Assembly: GCF_000764305.2 (NCBI RefSeq)
Contig: NW_025939768.1
Location: forward strand, 62,001 to 126,000
DNA length: 64,000 nt
Direction of reading: 5' to 3'
Source: Hyalella azteca
Taxonomy: Eukaryota; Arthropoda; Malacostraca; Amphipoda; Hyalellidae
Shown piece after piece: positions 33,406-46,530 of the stretch. A program made the position numbers and the translations under genes. The notes under the pieces are model-generated. The model was given only the letters and a program-made list of their open reading frames with translations. It was not told the DNA's origin and ran no database searches. The stretch's first letter is position 1. Each line of letters opens with the position of its first letter.

Positions 33406-35035
33406 CAGAATAATAAACTATTGAGCTCATCTATTGTGTATCTGGTCACAGTACATTCCGAGATGTACACAGGCTTCTACAGAATGACTTACTTTAACTA
33501 ATAAGGATAATCTGACTCATTAACCCTCTATCGTCTGACATGGGTAACCGCGAGCAATATTGTCACAAGCCTACTTCCCAAAAAGGATACGTTGCTAGTG
33601 AGCGCAAAATGACTTGCACTGATGGTTGCCGCCACGCACGACAACTTTAAAATGTTCTCTGTTGCGTACAAACGTCTTCAGGTCGCTACACTCAATAGTT
33701 CAATTGTATAATTTAAGTTGAATAACGTTACGTATAATTTAAGTTGAAAGTTATGTTCATGGAGAGTGACATATGGCGGTAGAGGGTTTAAATGGATGAG
33801 GTGCCTAGTAACATGACCAGGCACTACGAATTTAGTCCAAAAATTAATTTGGCTGAGACTTCATGAAGAAAGTAGAGACCAGCGTAGACGCTAGCCGCTA
33901 GATACACCACGATGATCAATTAGGCATGAAATGTCGTAATTTATTTCAATATGGCGTTAAGGATTTGGTATCGATATCGGCCCCGCGCTCTGGGTGGTTC
34001 AATTCGTTGACGTTTTGACTGGCTTTAACGTACGCCTTGATCTCTCTTTGGTCCAGCAATTGATTGATGTGTCGGATCTTAAGATCCCGAGACCTGCCAA
34101 TTGCCAGTCACACGACGGCCGGTCGAGGATAAGGCACATTCTCTGTAATGTAAACTGAGAGTAAACAAAGATGGCGAGGGGTGGGGAGGGAGTGTTTGTC
34201 GTTGCGAGCTTTGGCTGTGTGTTTGCTCTTGTTTACAGATTCTATGCGGATTGTTTACAGACATCAGTAATATATGCGCATTTGACCTAAACAAGAACGA
34301 GGTGCGAATGCCTACTGCGAACGCGTGCAGCAGCCGCTCTTGCTAATTGAATCTTAATTGTGACTCATTAACGAACAACCGACCTACAAAGTATTGAATT
34401 AATTATACAACAGCATGTTTAATTAAATTGCACGTGTTACACTCAGGTTAATCTTTTCCAAGGAATGACATCAACCAATCAATCAGTCAATCGATCTTTC
34501 GAACTTGGGTGTCCCAGTTAGCGCTCGTGAAATGTGCAGCCAAAAATCTGCACTTTTAATTTACTGAAATTCAGAGCAGAAATGTATAAGATGATTGCTT
34601 CCTAATAGAAATTTTAGTATATGCTGTAAGTTGTCAGTCCTCATATTTTTCCGAGATTGTCTTCGCCTTTCCTCCGTAATGCAGTGGTTAATTCAGGAAT
34701 AATAGTCTTAAAGATTCGTTGTTGTGACCTCAGTTGTTGATTTTATTAATGATCCCACAGCGATGAATTGCTTCTTCATAGCTCTGCAAAAACAAGCGTG
34801 GTTGAGCACGGTCTCCGTTCAGCGTCGGAAGTGTCGTGTTCACTGCAATGTTCAAGGATTTAACAACGAACTAATCGCGTGTGGCTTGATCCTACACACA
34901 CTTGCATTTCGGGCTTTGTCCGGACTTAGTTCTGTCCCTAGACTTTCGCACACGCAGTGCAACAGATTTTTTGTTCATATGATCGTGAACATAACTGCAC
35001 TCTGTAATGATTGCTAATGAAATATTTCCCGTTTT
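33406..35035. other. non-coding, nothing recognised
   Basis: Only a short CAAT/CAGT-rich stretch (34470-34496) and unsupported short frames. Confidence 0.5.
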
Positions 35036-35559
35036 TACAACACTTCTCTTTAACTTCACTTCTTGTCTGTTTGTTTGTTTGTCTGTCTGTCTGTCTGTCT
35101 GCTACAAATCTTGTAATCGAAATTTAATACATTTCTACTTATCCTATCGATCTGAAATATTGCACACTTATGTATAGTTGGAGACAATGCATGAATCAAA
35201 TGTCAAAATAAATTACTTTAAAAATTAATTTTATTTTTCAAAATTAAAAAAATTGAAAAAAATAATTTTGTCAGCTCCAAATCTTATAACTGATATTTGA
35301 CACACTTTTACCTGTCTAATTGATCTGAAATTTTGCACACTTGTTTGAAGTCAGAGGCAATGCATGAATCAATTAACAGAATAAATAATTTTGAAAAAAG
35401 TATATATTAAAAAATTTATATATATTAAAAAAATTGAAAAGTTAATTTTTTAATTTTTGAAAATTAGATGAGAAATTCATTGTACATCTGTAAGATTGGA
35501 GATACTGGATTCTTTGAAAGTGTTGTCTTTAAAAAGTAATTTTTAAACGTATATTATTT
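35036..35559 (-). mobile_element. 520-bp interspersed repeat, inverted copy
   Basis: Reverse-complement copy of the family also present twice at 52197-53231. On the minus strand it runs from AAATAATATACGTTTAAAAA to GAAGTGTTGTAA. The last 80 bp carry an AGACAGACAGACAAACA tetranucleotide tract (35068-35100 on +) preceded by CAAGATTTGTAGCAGAC. It holds two related internal modules, each with GATTCATGCATTG, a TTTCAGATC word and AGATTTGTAGC. No reading frame survives. The class is uncertain: a non-autonomous element or the 3' end of a larger one. Confidence 0.85.
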
Positions 35560-36949
35560 AGTTCCTCAAGTAAAATTCGTTAGGCTTTGGCCCTGCAATT
35601 CAAATATCTCCTAACAAAGAATATGGATTCTGAGGAAATTAGCTACTGTATCAGTCATTACTGCTTATAACTGATCATAGGTTATGTAGAATTTGCATGA
35701 CTTTGTGAAGTTTAGGGATGCGAGGGCCCTTGAGCTGTGTAGTGTCGGGTTTACGGGACCGTTCGTAAAGCAGCGTGTTTGGCGATGTTTACGGCTAAAA
35801 GGACGGACCTCTTTGGGCCGCTCTTCTGCCGCCTCGTTGCCATCGCTTGCTTCCATTAAATATTTGGGGTGGCGATAAATCTTGGACCTACGTGACAGAC
35901 CCAGAAACCTGCGTGACATTTGCCTTATCTGGAGGCGTGCGTGACATTTGTACAACGCAGGGACATGCGTGACAATTTGGTGACGCAGGGAAGTACTTAA
36001 CATTTGCTGTGCGTGACGTGTAGTGTGCGTATATAGTGTTGTAGTGTGCTATATACGTACACTTTGTAAACTACGAAATTTACGACGTTTTTTTTCGAGA
36101 TTTCTGTCAAAGCGTTACTCTTGATGTAATATTCAAGTGAAATTTTAACGGACAACCAATCATTACTGGTGTCTTCTACTGACGCTCTGATGACTGTACA
36201 CAATGTATGGCTCATCTAAGTTCAATTATCAGCATACGTTAATCTCATCAAGAGGCGGTAAGTCACCATGCCTGGGCTGGCGAGTTTACAGATGACCAGC
36301 CAACCCCACGTCGACTCAAACGATCTTTACGGATTTTTCGACGCTTTTAACGAAGTCGCGAATGTTTCTGGGAGATGATGGCGAAAGTCGTTAGTGCTGA
36401 GCTCTGTGTGCGAGCATTAAAAATAAACCCTTATGAAGGGCTTAATGAGCCTTACTTCAGGAAAACTTCACTGAATATCAAGAAATCTTCACCTATAATG
36501 TCAAGCTGAATCATCACGCGAACAAGACTCTTAATTTGAGGTCAGATGAATTAATATTTGGACAAGACGTATATGATTTCTTTTCTCAGACTTATTCATT
36601 AGTTTATAAATCTCCCTTTAAGTTGTGTAGTTACACTAATCATTATTAGGCTAGGCGCATTCATCAGTAAATTATTTCTGCAGTTAAAGCATCAACATCT
36701 TGCGCAGCGATTAAGGTCAACGATAAAAGTTCTACATGCGCGATAAGGTCATCCAACATAGTAATATAGATTTGATGAAATATAATACGCTAAAAACGCA
36801 CAATATACCTTAAAAATATTGTAAAGACACTAAAGAAATGACAACCTAACAATATCCGAGCATAGCGACAGCTTCCCCACATCTCAGCGCAGCACCGCCC
36901 CCCGCAGCGCGCAGCTGGCAGCCGCAGCACAGCCTCGTTAGCGTCGTGC
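35560..36949. other. non-coding, small degenerate repeat
   Basis: 35885-36030 has recurring GCGTGACATTTG and GACGCAGGGA words, a decayed short repeat. A 112-codon minus frame (35665-36003) covers this and has no domain signature. A GC-rich patch lies at 36885-36960. Confidence 0.5.
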
Positions 36950-37480
36950 CGTGGCGCTGATCTTGAACAGCGGAAGCAACGGCTGCTGCAACGTGTTCTT
37001 GACAAGCCGGCTCTACGCTTGAATACAATTAGGACGCCAAAAAAAACTTTTGGTGTTCTTTCTTTTCGGCAAAACTTTCATTATGAAGTATGGCAAAACG
37101 AATTTGAGTTAAAATCCAAATACAATGCGCCGTGCCGCGGTCTTGAACAGCGGAAGCAACGGCTGCTGCAACGTGTTCTTGACAAGCTGGCTCTACGCTT
37201 GAATACAATTAGAACGCCAAAAAAACTTTTAGAATTTCATTAATACAATTGGCAAAACTTTCATAATTAAGTATGGCAAAAGGAATTAGAGTTAAAATCT
37301 CAATACAATGCGCCCTGTCGCGATCTTGAGCAGCGAAAACCGTGGCAAGTGCTGCGTGGTATTTGACTAGTGAGGTGCGCGCTCAAGTACAATTTAGACA
37401 TTAATAAAAACTTATAGGCTTTCATTATTACGCACGGCAAAAGGAATTAAAATATAGATCCAAAATTCAAGTTAAATGTT
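36950..37480. repeat. ~180-bp tandem repeat, 3 units
   Basis: TCTTGAACAGCGGAAGCAAC occurs at 36961 and 37141 and, diverged, at 37324. Units 1 and 2 match closely through CTACGCTTGAATACAATTAG and AACGCCAAAAAAA; unit 3 is clearly older and shorter. This is the longest repeat unit among the tandem arrays. Confidence 0.9.
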
Positions 37481-40400
37481 AATTATGTATCAGGTTAGAG
37501 TATTACTTCTGGACAAGTAAGAACGTCAATTAATGCTTCAATTAACAAGAAATGTTCCGACCGCAATGACCGTTTCAACGTGTCACGCAAAGAAGAGATT
37601 CTTTTCTTTACAGCAGCTGCCTGCTTAATAAGCAACGCGTGACTCAGTTCTCAGCTTCAAATTAAATACAGGCTATCAACTCTATTTTTACCTGTGCTTC
37701 AGAAAAGCAGCCCACTATCGTCGAAATCTGCTGCCTATATAAGAGCCGTTTTTTACCTGCCAAATCATAGCGCCGCGCCGTACAGCGATACTCCAAACTT
37801 TCATTCCAGGGAGTTCAGCATACAATTTATGAGCAAATTATACTAAATCGATGCGTATTCGGTCATTAATTAAATTCAAACCGTTATAGCTCGTTAAATT
37901 AAGAAGCCGAAAATGAATAACGCTCATATAAAGATTGTTTCGGAACAATCTCAAATGATTTGAGTTCCTCATGTTGAGTAAAAATAAAAGTTAACACCTC
38001 AAATATCAATATACAATCTTCTTTTCACTGTACTCCATGCATCAAAGTACTATCAAATATTCGCAAAATTAATTCCTGAGTCCAGCACCTGTTGGTCATA
38101 ATTTAATAACAATACTTGCTGCTCCTCATGAGCGAAAAATGCGTACGCCGGAGCCACATTTGTCTCACTGCCTGAACCGAGGAAACCCCGTCTTTTACTT
38201 TCCTTTTTATGGCTTGCAAGGCAATTTTTTTGTGGTGCTCGCTTCCCGCAGGTCATTAGTCGGTGTCAGTGGCCTTAAGCTCAGCCCGACTGCCTTAATC
38301 TGGACTTACTGATTGTTCTCAGTGAGAAAAAGAATTGTTCTCGGCCGTGATGTCACTTGTGGGGCTCCTGCTTTCTTGCTGAGCTTGCTGCCGGGTTGAG
38401 GTGACCGCAGAAATATTCTTCGTTTAGTGCGTTATTTACAAGTAATCGCTTCGGGCTTTGGGCCGATAGCCTTAAAAATCGTCTATTGTTAGCATAAATT
38501 ATTTTAATTGGCATTCAGTTTAGCGAAGTTTGCCCATCCAACTCACGCACGCTGCGTATAAATTTGCGATGAAAGATATAGGCCGTCTTTTTCGAATCTA
38601 ATTCTGCGGTCAACGAAATCCTCAATAAATTTACAGATTGAGCCCAAACCCTATAAGTCGTGTACCCCTACAACTGACCTCCGTCGCTCAGCGTTCTTCA
38701 GACAAGTCTCGAACAATATATCCTATTCCCCATACTGGGCCCTTGATAAGGTCACCCCAAACTCTGTGGTCCTTAACAACGCACCCCCTCCATACACGTG
38801 CCCTTCCCTCCACAATGCCCTCCTCACCCTTCCTACCATCGCGGACCCTTGACAATGTCTCCTCCCTGACGCGGGCCGCTCTCGCAAAGCCCTTGTGTAT
38901 GAGGGCTTCTATAGGCACTGATAATATTTAGATCACCTTACACTCACCTCATCACTCCCACAAACCTTACCGTGTAAACATTCCCATGGCTTAGAAACAC
39001 ACGCACTAAGTTTCGCGCATCATCATGCTGTCCGAACCGTGCGTATAAAGATTTAACGTATCAAATTACCGAAGCATAATAATATTGAGGCGTATTTTAG
39101 AAAAAAAAATTATTCGTGCCGCTTTACCTTAGAGCTGTGTAACCTATAGAATCATTGAGCTAAGCAAGTTCTTTGGAGTCGTTAAACATAAAATATAGTT
39201 ACCTATTATTGTAATTCGGTTCGCTGAATTATCGTGTTATTTATTCTGTTGATCTCAATCCAAGGCGTTTCCAGACAATCGCATTCATGAAATTCGACCC
39301 AAAGTACAATATTTGATGAGAAAATAAATATATTCTACCGAGAGAAAATAAATATATATGTATATAACTCAACGCGGCCGCAAAAGAAAATTGTGTTGTA
39401 TAAATTGAGAAATTAGGAAAATTTCTGAATTTTAAAGGCAGAATACCACCAATAATTTGTAATTCGCTTTTCGATTCCTACAAACGATGAGAGACATACC
39501 AGACTAGTATAATTTTACGATCAAAGACAGGTAGCTAAATTTGAGAGCAATTTATCATGCTTAGATAATTTTGTGATGTGTGCCTCATCACCATATCCGC
39601 AAATCCCTTTCAGAAGCCATAAAGCGAGTGCGATTAAATATCTGTCTGCAAATATCATTATTTACGAGCGAAGTCGGATCTCGGTGTCTCGGTGAACTCG
39701 TCGTCGCTTGTCCGTTCCTATGAAGCGATCGAGTAAATATGTCTGCGGTTAGTGCTGTGTAAACACGCGGCTGTTTACCCTGTCTTAGCGCCAGCTCTTG
39801 CTCCGCGAGCGCCAAAACGCCCTATGGATTGCCTCTACTCTAGCTTATCAACAATCGCCACTTCCATCAATGATCGTGATTGCTTGATCAGCCTCGTCGT
39901 TCGCAGACGTTGCGATCTTCTTCGCCGCCGTGACATCGATCTCTTAATTGCTACGGTAACGACTGGCCTATCATATGTGGAACGGTAACGCGTCACCCGT
40001 TGATACTTTAATAAAAATGTTGTTTGTCTTCAGCTGCGTTCGAAAACCAACACTTATTTCCGGTTGTGCATTGAAAGCCTGTAAATTATATGAAATCGCA
40101 GCTCTGAGAATATTTCGCTTTTCAAATTCGTTTGCTAAATTCTGATGAATTCAGAATTGGAAATTTGCAATTTAAAATTTAATACAGTTGCATTTTAACA
40201 ATCATAATTCTATTACAATGGAATTTTTTATCGCCAGTGATTATCTTTCCTAAATATTCACGCAATTCTTGTATATTTCCTGACGACTAGTATGGACATA
40301 ATATTGTGGTTATCACCTCAATATTTTTTATCACTCTTCCTTGCCTGACCTCAGATCCTAAAGCAACTCGTGCCAAACTCTAGACGTGATCATATCACCT

Positions 40401-42529
40401 CAGTCCTAGCAAGACGAAGCATATATAAGGAGTAGCGATGGTTGTTAAAATGTAGTATATGTGTTAAGTTGGCAGTGTAGAGGTGCGCACGGCGTTTCAC
40501 TTGCCGGGCGGTGCGTGTTAAAAAGTCAATAGTTGGGTCATCATAACAAACACGCAGACTCTCCAAGCAAACATACCGGGCTGATTGCGGCCCCGTTGTG
40601 ACTCTATACACGGCGCTGCGCCCCCGCATCAAATGCCCCCCGTGGTCAGCTTAAAAGTCTAGAGAAAATTATTCTCCCTTGTGGCTAGTGTTCGTGCATT
40701 ACGTACATAGCTTATCCAATATCCAGAAAAAATTGAAAGATATATACTGAAGTTACTTATCCCTCGTTGACTCGTCTCCTTCAACCTTTTCAGAAAATGA
40801 GAATTTCAACATAAAATTTAAGAGTAATCAGTGTCATCATCCTTAATAAATAAAAATTCCTAAATTCAACTTCTTGGAAAATGTTTCAGAGGGCAAACTG
40901 TAGCTGATGCATTAAATAAGTTGAACAAATTCGGAGGTTAATTGACTTTTCACCCCACAATTTCCGCATAAGCTTACTATCCAATTCAATACAGCGAAGC
41001 TGATAACACTTAAACTTCCAAATCCGGAATGAGACAAGCCGTTGTTCAAAATAAATTCTGCTAGAAAATTAAAAATCGTAAAAGAATTAGATGTCCGTGA
41101 TACGTATGACTGGCAGTAGTCAGCGCGTTGTGAACAAGTCTGTGAGCTATTTGAGCAGATGCAGGTGTTATATGCGCAGCTCTGGCTTTAAACATGACTT
41201 GTAGCGAGGGAGCTTCGTAAGCAGTAAAGCTTTGGAGGCAGTGGGTGGCCTACGTACCAGTTGTGACCACCTGGTCCGGACGAGCGACCCAGCAGTTAGC
41301 ATAACACCTCCCACGTCTCCTGCACCAGCACTTCAACCACATGCACTGACGTCTTGCATACGTATCAATCTTACAATTGTCATTCATGATGTATGGTAAA
41401 TAAATATATAACTAAAGCACAGGCTTTTACGATAAAAAATGCAAATGCTTTTAAGCAAAAAACTTTGAAAAAAAATTTTAAAACGCCTGTCAATGCTAAC
41501 GTAAGTACTCTTGGAACCAATAGCAGTACCAATATAGTCTTCTTATTATGCTCCTATACTTTCTAAAAATTAAAAAGACTAGATTAATTGTAGACATGCA
41601 TGCAGCTTTGCCATTTATACATTATTCGATATTCTTTATTAGGTAAAAGTATATCTCTTTACAAGCGATTCTTTACTCGGCCGCTTTTTCAGGTTTATTG
41701 CTGGCTTGAATAATAAGTGATGATTGCGACACACCCTGGCGTGTATACGACACATCGCCAGCTGCCGACCATTTGGCTCGTAGCTGTGCGTTTCCTGCAC
41801 TTCCGAACGTCCCTTTCTTTGTTTATCAAGTGGAGTCTTTGGTTCCGAACACAAAACTTCTTCCGCGATACCCGATCCAATCCTACACACGAGTGCCAAT
41901 GGCTAGGCCTACCCTCATATAGTCCGCATTTGTGTGTGGATATTTGTACTATTATAGTGATGCAGTAATGGACTGTGTCCTGTAAAATTGCCGGGTTCGA
42001 TAATAACATGAAGATTATCTCATAGTGTGATGGGATTAATGCTTTGACTCAAATTGATACGTTAATGGCACTTCATCGATTGCTGTGTGGTTTTCTTTGT
42101 ATTACGGAGCTGCGTTCTCCACAAGCTGGATTTTGGGGATTGAGTCATTATTAATTATGGCTTCGTGTCTCGTTTGAGACCCAATGTCGTCGCGCATGGA
42201 GCTTGGTTTCTTAGTTTTCTGCTGATTTTGAATTTATGCATGTATTCGTTTCAGACTACAAATTCCTGAAAAATAATGAATATTTGGTGATTTTGACCTA
42301 AAAAGATTCGTTCTCGGTTTGAATATCAGATAATGTTACCGGAATCCCAAGCTCGTCATACTTCACTGATCAATATATTTTATTGCTACACTCCCATTAT
42401 GTAGTACTCTCTTTTGAATTGATAACAAGAACTTAGAACTGCTTCTAGCCAAAGCAGTAGTGCTCACTTTTTTAATGAAGTAGGGTCCTTCAGTTTGTTA
42501 TCTACCTAATTTTAAGGCAAATGTCCTTT
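37481..42529. other. 5-kb stretch with no gene or array
   Basis: No supported coding sequence. TATATAAG boxes occur at 37736 (with TCATAG 31 bp on) and near 40422, and both may be chance. 38640-38990 is C-rich and weakly repetitive (CCCTTGAYAAKGTC words). The remaining frames are short and featureless. Confidence 0.5.
37736..37770 (+). promoter_or_regulatory. possible orphan TATA promoter
   Basis: TATATAAG at 37736-37743 with TCATAG whose A (37767) is exactly 31 bp downstream, the expected TATA-to-start distance. No coding frame follows, so if real it would drive a non-coding RNA or a leader exon. Confidence 0.15.
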
Positions 42530-42945
42530 AGTTGCCCGTTTTCATAGACGTTCCAAGATGAACTGATGATGAAGAGCTTGAGCCGCTTGCAATTTAGGCT
42601 TCTGCCTCATCCATTTACATAGACTTTTCTATATGGGACTGATGACGTAGAGCTTTTTCCGCTAACAATTCAATTGCTGCCTTATAAAGCTATATGCTGT
42701 CTATGGGACTTCCAAGGTGGGAATTATGATCTAGAGCTTGTGCAGCTAGTAATTCAGTCCCCTGCCCCATCCATTTTCGAGACGTTCCAAGGTGGAACTT
42801 ATGATCTAGAGCTTATGCCGCTTATGATTCAGTCCCCTGCCTCATTCATTTCCGATACGTTCCAAGGTGGGACTTATGATCTAGAGCTTGTTCCGTTTGC
42901 AATTAAGTCCTCTGCCCCATTCATTCTCGAGACATTTTATCCATG
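42530..42945. repeat. ~75-bp tandem repeat, 5-6 units
   Basis: ACGTTCCAAGGTGGRACTTATGATCTAGAGCTT blocks lie 75 bp apart in the fresh part (42707-42930). More diverged units sit upstream from 42548. The 75-bp period keeps a 101-codon frame open (QGGTYDLEL repeat). Confidence 0.9.
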
Positions 42946-43769
42946 TCTCCTCTCGCAGGATTTGTCGCTGAATCCTTAACCGCAAAAGCCGCAGAGCGAC
43001 CAATGGAGCTCTTCGCTTGATCCTCTGCAAACCCTTCAGCAAATCCGCCACAAATCCACGGACAAGTCGACTGCTGCGCCCCGCATATAGCTGCAGCCAT
43101 CGTGCGGAAATACTGCCGGATTTACGAGGGCTATTAGTAGTATAACTTATTTTCCTGATTTCTTAGGGGAAATTTATATTTCTGTGAGGACTCTATTTAT
43201 TATTTAATGATAACATCAAAAAAACAAAAAAGTTCCTGGGCATCGTGTACTTTGGTTGTCACGCTAATCGCAGCACCTATTCAAAAAAGTTACTTATTCT
43301 TAATTGTTACCTTTTGGATAACTCGAGTTCTTCCGATTTTTACCATTAAAACCATTTCCGTTGAGCGTAAACTTGTCGGGCATACTAATTGTCATTGTTC
43401 TTCTGGCGTTCCTGTATAGGTATCGAATTTTGTGAAAAAATCACTCGATGCATTAAAAGAAGTTATTATTACAATGTTTTCAAGTTTATTTCTGTGTGAG
43501 TTTTATTCTATTACTTTAGCACAAAACTCACCGAAATTAGTTCCGCTATCGTATCAATGCCACGTCATTATTTAGTTTCCACATTGTTTATGTTTCTGAT
43601 ATCTTCGTGCGTTTCATCTGAATATCTGTTCATCATTTCTAGCGCATTTTCTCATTTATGGAAAAAATTCCCTATTGTGCTCGTCATGTCCGTCCGTCTG
43701 TCCGTCCGTTCGTGACTTCACGTTTTCGTCAACGAGAAAATGCGCTCTCTGTCACTCACTGCTGTGAGT
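42946..43769. other. non-coding, nothing recognised
   Basis: A moderately GC-rich stretch at 42975-43130 is followed by AT-rich DNA. Confidence 0.5.
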
Positions 43770-43821
43770 ACCGAGTTATATATTTTTTTTAAATATAACT
43801 CGGTGCTACCGAGTTATATTT
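43770..43821. repeat. inverted plus direct ACCGAGTTATAT repeat
   Basis: ACCGAGTTATAT (43770) pairs with ATATAACTCGGT (ending 43804); a third, direct copy ACCGAGTTATATTT follows at 43808. The hairpin has 12 bp arms and an AT loop. Confidence 0.75.
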
Positions 43822-43879
43822 TTCCTAATAATCGTCTTAACGATTGTCAGTACCCGTATTCACTGTCATATCTCGTTCA

Positions 43880-44075
43880 TTTCTTCCCATTTCCCTGACG
43901 CCCGCCAGCAGCACAGAGCGGCAGCGCATCTCAGCAGCGGCCGCAATATTGAGGATCGCTGAAAGCTTTATAGCGACGCTCGGGCTGGCGCTTTAATCTA
44001 TCACTCCGGCCGTCCTCACGCGCCCTCGGCAGTGGCTAGTATAACTGCTCGGCTCCTGTGCAGCTGCCGGTCCAT
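43880..44075. other. CpG-rich patch
   Basis: About 190 bp with GC content well above the surroundings, including GCGGCCGC. No frame or core promoter seen. It may be a regulatory island. Confidence 0.45.
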
Positions 44076-44094
44076 CGTATAAAGCACGAAATAT

Positions 44095-44320
44095 GTTAAG
44101 TATCACGTGTAAATATTAGTTAAAAAATAAATCAAATAACTATTAATCAATAAAATAATCAAGTAACTACGATAATCTAAACTATACCATAAAAATACGA
44201 ATATTTTAAGTATCACGTGTAAATTTTAGTTTAAAAATAAATCAAGTGACTACTAATGAATAAAAATAATCAAGTAACTACTATAATCTATATTATAGTA
44301 TAAAAATAATCAAGTAATGT
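44095..44320. repeat. 110-bp tandem duplication, AT-rich
   Basis: TAAGTATCACGTGTAAATWTTAG starts at about 44097 and 44207, and both copies continue through AATAAATCAA and AATCAAGTAACTAC. A partial third copy of the AATCAAGTAA end follows. Confidence 0.88.
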
Positions 44321-44611
44321 GATCATTACAACCGAAAGAACGGACACTTCCCGAGCAAAATTTAATGAGAATTCAACCTCTGCACAGATGGGTTTACCGA
44401 CATGTATTCGTGCCGATCCTAAAATACTAGTCATTTAAAGTATTTAGCAATATTTGATTGCTTTTATAACGTACCTACTCACACCTTAATTTACGTTGAA
44501 GCGCTTTCTCGCGCGTATTAGTATATTTTTGAATGAAGCATCAAGCTGTAGTTTAAGTAAATTAATTAATTAATGTGCATCGGTGCATAAGTGTGTTTGA
44601 TGTGGTTCAAC

Positions 44612-44688
44612 ATTTATGCATATATGACGTCATTAAATATATTTATATGCATATATGCATTTTATTTATGCATATATGACGTCATTAA
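44612..44688. repeat. duplicated TTTATGCATATATGACGTCATTAA element
   Basis: Two direct copies about 52 bp apart, each with the perfect TGACGTCA octamer (44625-44632 and 44677-44684), the consensus binding site of CREB/ATF factors. Function is not shown by the sequence alone. Confidence 0.75.
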
Positions 44689-44690
44689 TT

Positions 44691-44905
44691 GTTGTGGCTG
44701 ATGTGATTATTGTTGTTATTGTTGTTGTCGATGTTGTTATTGTTGATGTTGTCGTGCCGATGTTTGTTGCTCTTGCTCTTGTTGTGGTTGATGTTGATTA
44801 TTGTTATTTTTGTGCTGTTACCAATATTATTTACTCCACAGTATTATTTACTATTCCTATTTTATTCAAATTTTGTTGTTATTGTTGTGATAACACTGTT
44901 GTATA
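44691..44905. repeat. (GTT)n-rich low-complexity tract
   Basis: Interrupted TTGTTG, GATGTTGTT and TTATTGTTG units. Overlapping Val/Ile- or Leu-rich frames are low-complexity artefacts. Confidence 0.85.
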
Positions 44906-45237
44906 CTCCATCCATCGTGTTCAATATCGTGTTCATTTTGTATTAGAGATCCGCATCAGTGAACTGGATCTTCCATCAAGGAAATTATGCAATCGAGCAA
45001 TTATTTATAGCAATCCTGTTTTGAATCTTTTTCCTATACATACTGAAGAACTCTATTCTATTTTCTTTCGTTGACCGCAATTTTGTTTGTAAGAGCTTTT
45101 TGTGATCTACTCATGAGCTTTTTTACCGGTGTCTCTGAGTTTTTTACCTTGTATCATTATTATTCATATTAATATTATGTTTAGTATTATACGTATCATT
45201 ATCATTGATGACAGTACGGCATTGCAAGGGCCAGGAG

Positions 45238-45415
45238 TACAGTAACATAGCCAGAGCACAGCAGCACAGTGAGGGTACAGCAGCACAGTGAGGGTACAGC
45301 AGCACAGCGAGGGTACAGCAGCACAGTGAGGGTACAGCAGTACAGTGAGGGTACAGCAGCACAGTGAGAGTACAGCAGCACAGTGAGGGCACAGCAGCAC
45401 AGTGAGGGTACAGCG
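45238..45415. repeat. 19-bp minisatellite, ~9 units
   Basis: ACAGCAGCACAGTGAGGGT repeated with few changes. The minus-strand Cys/Leu/Val frames come from the repeat. Confidence 0.95.
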
Positions 45416-46278
45416 GGAAGACATGGGCTCATCTGGAGGGGCGGCGCCCCCTGTTTACGCAGGTAATTACGCGTCCGCTTGCGATTTATCGCCCGCCACC
45501 TGCGCCAGGGCGGGACGTGGGACTTGAAGGATTCCCGACACCTTGAGCTCTTCTTCGGCAAATGACAACTTCGGACACAAGCAATGCACCAGGTTCAAGG
45601 TGATTCCCCTCTCATTAAACTTTCATTTAATAATAAATTCGCACTCATGATTTTTCGCGCCTTTTATTGAACTTTAATTCTTTCATTAATGCGAACTCGC
45701 ATGTTTTTTCAACGTGTTTTCGCTCGTGTAATTAGAGACCGACTCATTCAGCTATCCCATTTTGAAGAGGAGCATCAATGCATGATAAGATGTACTGAAG
45801 CGCAAAGTATGGAAATTTCTTAATTTTAATTTAATTCTTCATTTAATGAGATGTCAAATATTTATTCCTAAATTTAACGTTCATTAGACCATTTTCCATT
45901 GAAAATCTGATTGATGAGGAAATAAATTGAATTAAACTGATGTTTCACTTGGTCTAAATTTGCCATGCTCACCAAAAGAAAAAAATACTTGTAGTGCAAC
46001 GTTCGATTGCCACGACAAGCTTTTCATCGGCGGCACCTGCAGCATGCATTGTATTGGCGCCCATACATCGGTGAATGGTAGTCTGTCTATTCAATATTAT
46101 TCACCGACATCACGTGAAAAGTAAGAGCTACTCAGCCTCGTCGAGCGTTGACGGCTCCGGAATCCCCAACAGGTTTGGCGCCCCCCCTGGGGACGTGAGC
46201 TTTACGCCTCTCATCCGACCAAACTTCGTTCACTGGATCTCATGACGGAAACTGTGTTCACTGCTCATGCTCAAAAAC
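45416..46278. other. non-coding, nothing recognised
   Basis: GC-richer at 45430-45560 and 46020-46240; no supported gene. Confidence 0.5.
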
Positions 46279-46530
46279 TACTGGCTCTTCGTTGCGAAAG
46301 TTCCGTGAACCAATACTCTTCACACATCACAACTACTGGCTCTTCGTTGCGAGAGTTCCGTGAAGCGAAGCTCTTCATACACCACAACTTCTAGCTCTTC
46401 GCTCCATGAGTTCCGTGAAGCGAAGCTCTTCATACATCACAACTTCTGGCTCTTCGCTCCATGAGTTCCGTGAAGCGAAGCTCTTCATACATCACAACTT
46501 CTGGCTCTTCGCTCCATAAGTTTCGTGCAG
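46279..46530. repeat. 55-bp minisatellite, ~4.5 units
   Basis: CTGGCTCTTCGCTCCATGAG-type units start at about 46279, 46334, 46388, 46443 and 46498, each followed by TTCCGTGAAGCGAAGCTCTT and CATACATCACAA. The left units are the most diverged. Confidence 0.93.

Noticed and set aside
42674..42979. 101-codon frame with QGGTYDLEL repeats
   Set aside because: Generated by the 75-bp tandem repeat; upstream units are frame-broken and there is no gene context.
44655..45074. 139-codon Val/Ile-rich frame that could look like a membrane protein
   Set aside because: Its hydrophobic part comes from a (GTT)n low-complexity tract.
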